This document shows positions 4,262 through 6,613 of a stretch of 6,613 nucleotides of DNA, piece after piece. Every line of letters begins with the position of its first letter. Positions within the stretch are counted from its first letter, which is position 1. Position numbers and translations under genes: made by a program. Source of the stretch: Thermoplasmata archaeon (GTDB lineage: Archaea > Thermoplasmatota > E2 > DHVEG-1); NCBI GenBank assembly GCA_003649845.1, contig QMTB01000090.1, forward strand, positions 1 through 6,613, in the 5' to 3' direction. Below the pieces are notes generated by a model. It was not told the DNA's origin, made no database searches, and saw only the letters and a program-made list of their open reading frames with translations.

Positions 4262-6514
4262 TTAAATCGACTTGAAGAATAGTTTCAAATTAAAGTATGA
4301 TAAAATTCTAGATAATTGATAGATGATTATATTTTTATATATACCCATCTTAAATAAACACCAGTCACTCTCAGTATCATATATATCCTTTGCTTTAACT
4401 CTAATGGTATAACTACCTTTCTCATTCCATGTATGAGAAACAGTTACTTTTTCTCCTGATTTATATGGTCCAATCCAGTCGCTAGTAGTATTATCACCCC
4501 AGTCTATATAGTAGTATACATCATCTCCATCTGGATCTGTTGTTTTTATATTATACTCAAGTTCTTCTCCTGGTTTACCTGTTTTTGAACCTGTAATTGT
4601 TGGAGTTAAAGGAGGGGTATTATTAAGGGTATTTACATAAATTGTTTTAAGAGAACTATAATCGCCCCAGCCATATGGTTCATTGTATCCTCTAACTCTA
4701 TAATAATATATACCTTGAGAATGATTAGTTATATGATACCATTCATTATGTATATCCCTAGATATAACAGTAATATCGTTGAAGAAAGGAACAGGTGTTA
4801 TATCATCTATAAAGAAACCATCTCCAAGGTTAAGATCATCTGTTGTATATCTAAAACGTATATAAATAGAGGAGTTAGCATAAGATGAGAGGTCATATTC
4901 TTTGTATATCCATCCATTGGATGAACCTGTAAAGGAATCTAGTATCTCATATAATCTACCGTTTTCACTAATCTCTACAAATGCTTTATCATAATCTTCT
5001 TCGATATCATAATAACACCAGAATGAAAGTTTTGTATCAGATATAACTGGCAATGGATATCTTGTTGTCATAGAAACCACTTCATTATTCTTTCTAGATG
5101 CACCGTATGATTGAGATGATGAATGAGAGAATGTATTTACCATTTGGAATCCATCTAATTCCCATAAGTTTTTATGGGATCCATCATCATCTATAATGTC
5201 TAAATCCTTTAGTTCATCCAGTTGATATCTAGATGCTGAGTTATCTTCTATCCAAGAGATGATATAATCTCCATCATTATCAATTATAGGTGCGGAATAA
5301 AAACGCGGTGGCGTCACCCTTCTAGGAAGCATAGATATATTTAATGCTTCTCTAATTAAAACAATAGCTCCATCAAAGTTTTCTCTACAAACCTGTTCTA
5401 TAACATCATGAGGTGGGTGAAAAGATGAACATGCCTCTATAGTATATGGAAATAATGGTCTACCTAATATATAGTGACTATATCCATATGCCCAGTCTGT
5501 TGTATCACCTGTAGTAGGATAGAGATTTGCGCTTTGAATTGGTTCATAGGTTCCTGTATCATCTTGTTTTGTTATCTCAGATGCTATCTCTATACCAATT
5601 TTAGATAGAATTACATCATCAGGTGCCTTTTCTTTTGATGAGTAACCCCAAGGCCACATAACAAGTTCAGAGTAGGTATGATAGGTTATCAAAGCGTTTA
5701 TATCATTATTTATAATAAAATCTTTAATGGCTTTAGTTTCATTCTCCGAGAATATATCCGAACCACAGTATACCTCAGATGGTGGATGATGAGATACAGA
5801 AGCATATCCTATACTTCCCCATTCTCCAACTGGGTCACCGTTGCAGGAGCCGGCATAATTTCGGTTGAGATCTATACCATATGTATCGTATTCCTCTATA
5901 TATCTACGATTTTTACGCCACCATTTCTCTCCATGATAAATATCATGATCATATACATAGCCATCCGGGTTAACACACGGTATAATCCATATTCTGCGAT
6001 TATCCACTAGATCTGTAATCGTAGAATTTAAACCATAATTAGAAGTAAGTTTTTTAGCGATGAATAAACAAATCTCTACAGTAGGCCATTCTCTAGCATG
6101 ATGTAAACCCATGAAAAGTACACCAGGTTCATCTTCATCTACTCCAGGGTTATCAGACACCTCCAGACACCATATATCTCTACCCTCCCAGCTTCTACCA
6201 ATACTTGTAAGCATAGTTATATTAGAATAGTTACTAGCAATGTCTCTAAGCTCGTCTTCCATTTCATCAAAAGTAGGATATCCATCATCAGATGGATTCA
6301 TAGATAGCATAATACCAGGGATTCTAATGTTGCTAGATAGTAGAACATCTAAATATTTTCCAGGGGAACCACCTATTATAATTGTACGTGGAGGTAAAAG
6401 ATCTTTTTCATTGATAGGTATCCGAAGAAAAACTTTATCTTGATTAGGTTGCAAAGCAGTTATAGGTTCTATTAATAAAATTATACCTATAATAATTGGA
6501 ATGTAGTATTTCAA
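4262..6514 (-). CDS. Secreted M14 zinc carboxypeptidase with split FN3-like, jelly-roll and PKD domains
   Basis: This 750-residue enzyme should remove C-terminal residues from peptides outside the cell. A signal peptide covers 1-20 ('IPIIIGIILLIEPITA'), then a short pro-region (about 21-78). The M14 catalytic domain (about 79-393) has zinc ligands H139 and E142 ('HHAREW') and H279 ('ITYHTYSE'). Substrate residues are R203 ('WRKNR'), N217 and R218 ('DLNRNY'), and Y332 ('LYPTTG'). The catalytic glutamate is E360 ('YTIEAC'). The core appears active. Residues about 400-630 look like an FN3-type domain interrupted by a jelly-roll of the kind found in immune-inhibitor-A and MAM-like proteins ('LSFWCYYDIEEDYDKAFVEI', 'GFFIDDI'). 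A PKD domain (about 634-720, 'IDWGDNTTSDW') follows. Residues 723-750 form an odd amphipathic tail. There are nine N-glycosylation sequons. The start is TTG: an in-frame TAA lies two codons upstream and no later start keeps the signal peptide. Confidence 0.95.
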   Translation of the reverse strand: MKYYIPIIIGIILLIEPITALQPNQDKVFLRIPINEKDLLPPRTIIIGGSPGKYLDVLLSSNIRIPGIMLSMNPSDDGYPTFDEMEDELRDIASNYSNITMLTSIGRSWEGRDIWCLEVSDNPGVDEDEPGVLFMGLHHAREWPTVEICLFIAKKLTSNYGLNSTITDLVDNRRIWIIPCVNPDGYVYDHDIYHGEKWWRKNRRYIEEYDTYGIDLNRNYAGSCNGDPVGEWGSIGYASVSHHPPSEVYCGSDIFSENETKAIKDFIINNDINALITYHTYSELVMWPWGYSSKEKAPDDVILSKIGIEIASEITKQDDTGTYEPIQSANLYPTTGDTTDWAYGYSHYILGRPLFPYTIEACSSFHPPHDVIEQVCRENFDGAIVLIREALNISMLPRRVTPPRFYSAPIIDNDGDYIISWIEDNSASRYQLDELKDLDIIDDDGSHKNLWELDGFQMVNTFSHSSSQSYGASRKNNEVVSMTTRYPLPVISDTKLSFWCYYDIEEDYDKAFVEISENGRLYEILDSFTGSSNGWIYKEYDLSSYANSSIYIRFRYTTDDLNLGDGFFIDDITPVPFFNDITVISRDIHNEWYHITNHSQGIYYYRVRGYNEPYGWGDYSSLKTIYVNTLNNTPPLTPTITGSKTGKPGEELEYNIKTTDPDGDDVYYYIDWGDNTTSDWIGPYKSGEKVTVSHTWNEKGSYTIRVKAKDIYDTESDWCLFKMGIYKNIIIYQLSRILSYFNLKLFFKSI

Positions 6515-6520
6515 ATATTA

Positions 6521-6528
6521 CACGCCTC
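6521..6528 (-). promoter_or_regulatory. Shine-Dalgarno site that supports the TTG start of the carboxypeptidase
   Basis: On the minus strand 'GAGGCGTG' (6528-6521) differs by one base from the first six of GAGGTG and lies with its GAGG core ten bases ahead of TTG 6514. It supports this rare start codon, which is needed to include the signal peptide. Confidence 0.5.
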
Positions 6529-6550
6529 ATGAGTTTATGTATCTAGAAGT

Positions 6551-6580
6551 AAATATAATGATCTTGATGTATAAAAATAT
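6551..6580 (-). promoter_or_regulatory. Promoter region of the carboxypeptidase gene
   Basis: Two TATA-like elements are visible on the minus strand: 'tatttttata' at about 6580-6571 and 'attatattt' at 6559-6551. The first would give a leader of about 35 bases that includes the ribosome binding site. The second would place the start on top of that site, so the first fits better. The final 99 bases of the window hold no supportable gene. Confidence 0.3.
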
Positions 6581-6613
6581 TGGCTATTCTATTTAAGCTA
6601 TTGTATTATAGAA

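Noticed and set aside
4262..4360. Frameshift near the peptidase C-terminus
   Set aside because: The frame runs without a break to a stop and the tail keeps a coherent amphipathic pattern. I see no continuing domain in another frame, so an intact but unusual end is the simpler reading.
5678..6010. 110-codon plus-strand open frame, rich in I, Y and S
   Set aside because: It is antisense to the catalytic domain of the carboxypeptidase, whose motifs are intact; its composition is what the reverse of that AT-rich gene gives.
6240..6443. 67-codon plus-strand open frame starting with a serine run
   Set aside because: It is antisense to the pro-region and early catalytic domain of the peptidase; the serine run is the complement of acidic codons.
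61..6592. Similarity of 'atagccaat' near 66-74 and 'attggctat' near 6579-6587 as terminal inverted repeats of a mobile element
   Set aside because: The match is only about nine bases, the flanks do not extend it, and no transposase lies between.
1..6613. CRISPR array, insertion sequence, tRNA, rRNA or defence/toxin system
   Set aside because: I saw no regularly spaced repeats, transposase motifs, tRNA-like cloverleaf or toxin-antitoxin pair. All large frames are explained by ordinary cellular genes.

Overview
The window is AT-rich and reads as archaeal. The coding sequences use ATA and AGA/AGG codons heavily. Ribosome binding sites of the GGAGG/GGTGAT type sit beside one apparently leaderless gene that has a TATA box about 28 bases ahead of its ATG. 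The two secreted proteins carry many N-glycosylation sequons and PKD domains of a style I associate with uncultivated Thermoplasmata-type Euryarchaeota (marine benthic group D and relatives). That lineage guess rests on recall of domain style, not on a search.

Layout. One gene on the plus strand, at the left end, encodes a 188-residue protein made of two PRC-barrel-like repeats. It is followed by a possible 27-residue microprotein. Everything to the right is on the minus strand. In order of transcription (right to left) it is: a 750-residue secreted M14 zinc carboxypeptidase with a mosaic beta-rich C-terminal half; a 320-residue secreted protein of three beta-sandwich-like modules ending in a related PKD domain; a 597-residue membrane histidine kinase (double Cache sensor, HAMP, HisKA, HATPase); and a receiver-only response regulator 30-33 bases downstream of the kinase. 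The plus and minus units converge at about 667-796, where T-tracts, a hairpin and the microORF overlap. No gap exceeds about 175 bases.

How the genes may work together. The kinase and the regulator are almost certainly a two-component pair on one transcript. The regulator has no output domain, so its effect must pass through protein contact or another phosphoacceptor. The two secreted proteins share a PKD module and lie next to each other, but the 320-residue gene has its own good promoter, so they need not be one operon. The combination fits a heterotroph that degrades extracellular peptides and senses small solutes. No sequence evidence links the kinase to control of the peptidase.

I found no RNA genes, CRISPR array, insertion sequence, integrase, defence system or other clearly new system. 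The points most worth a second look are the internally duplicated PRC-barrel protein, the microORF in the convergent gap, the split fibronectin-type domain in the peptidase, and the peptidase's odd amphipathic C-terminal tail.
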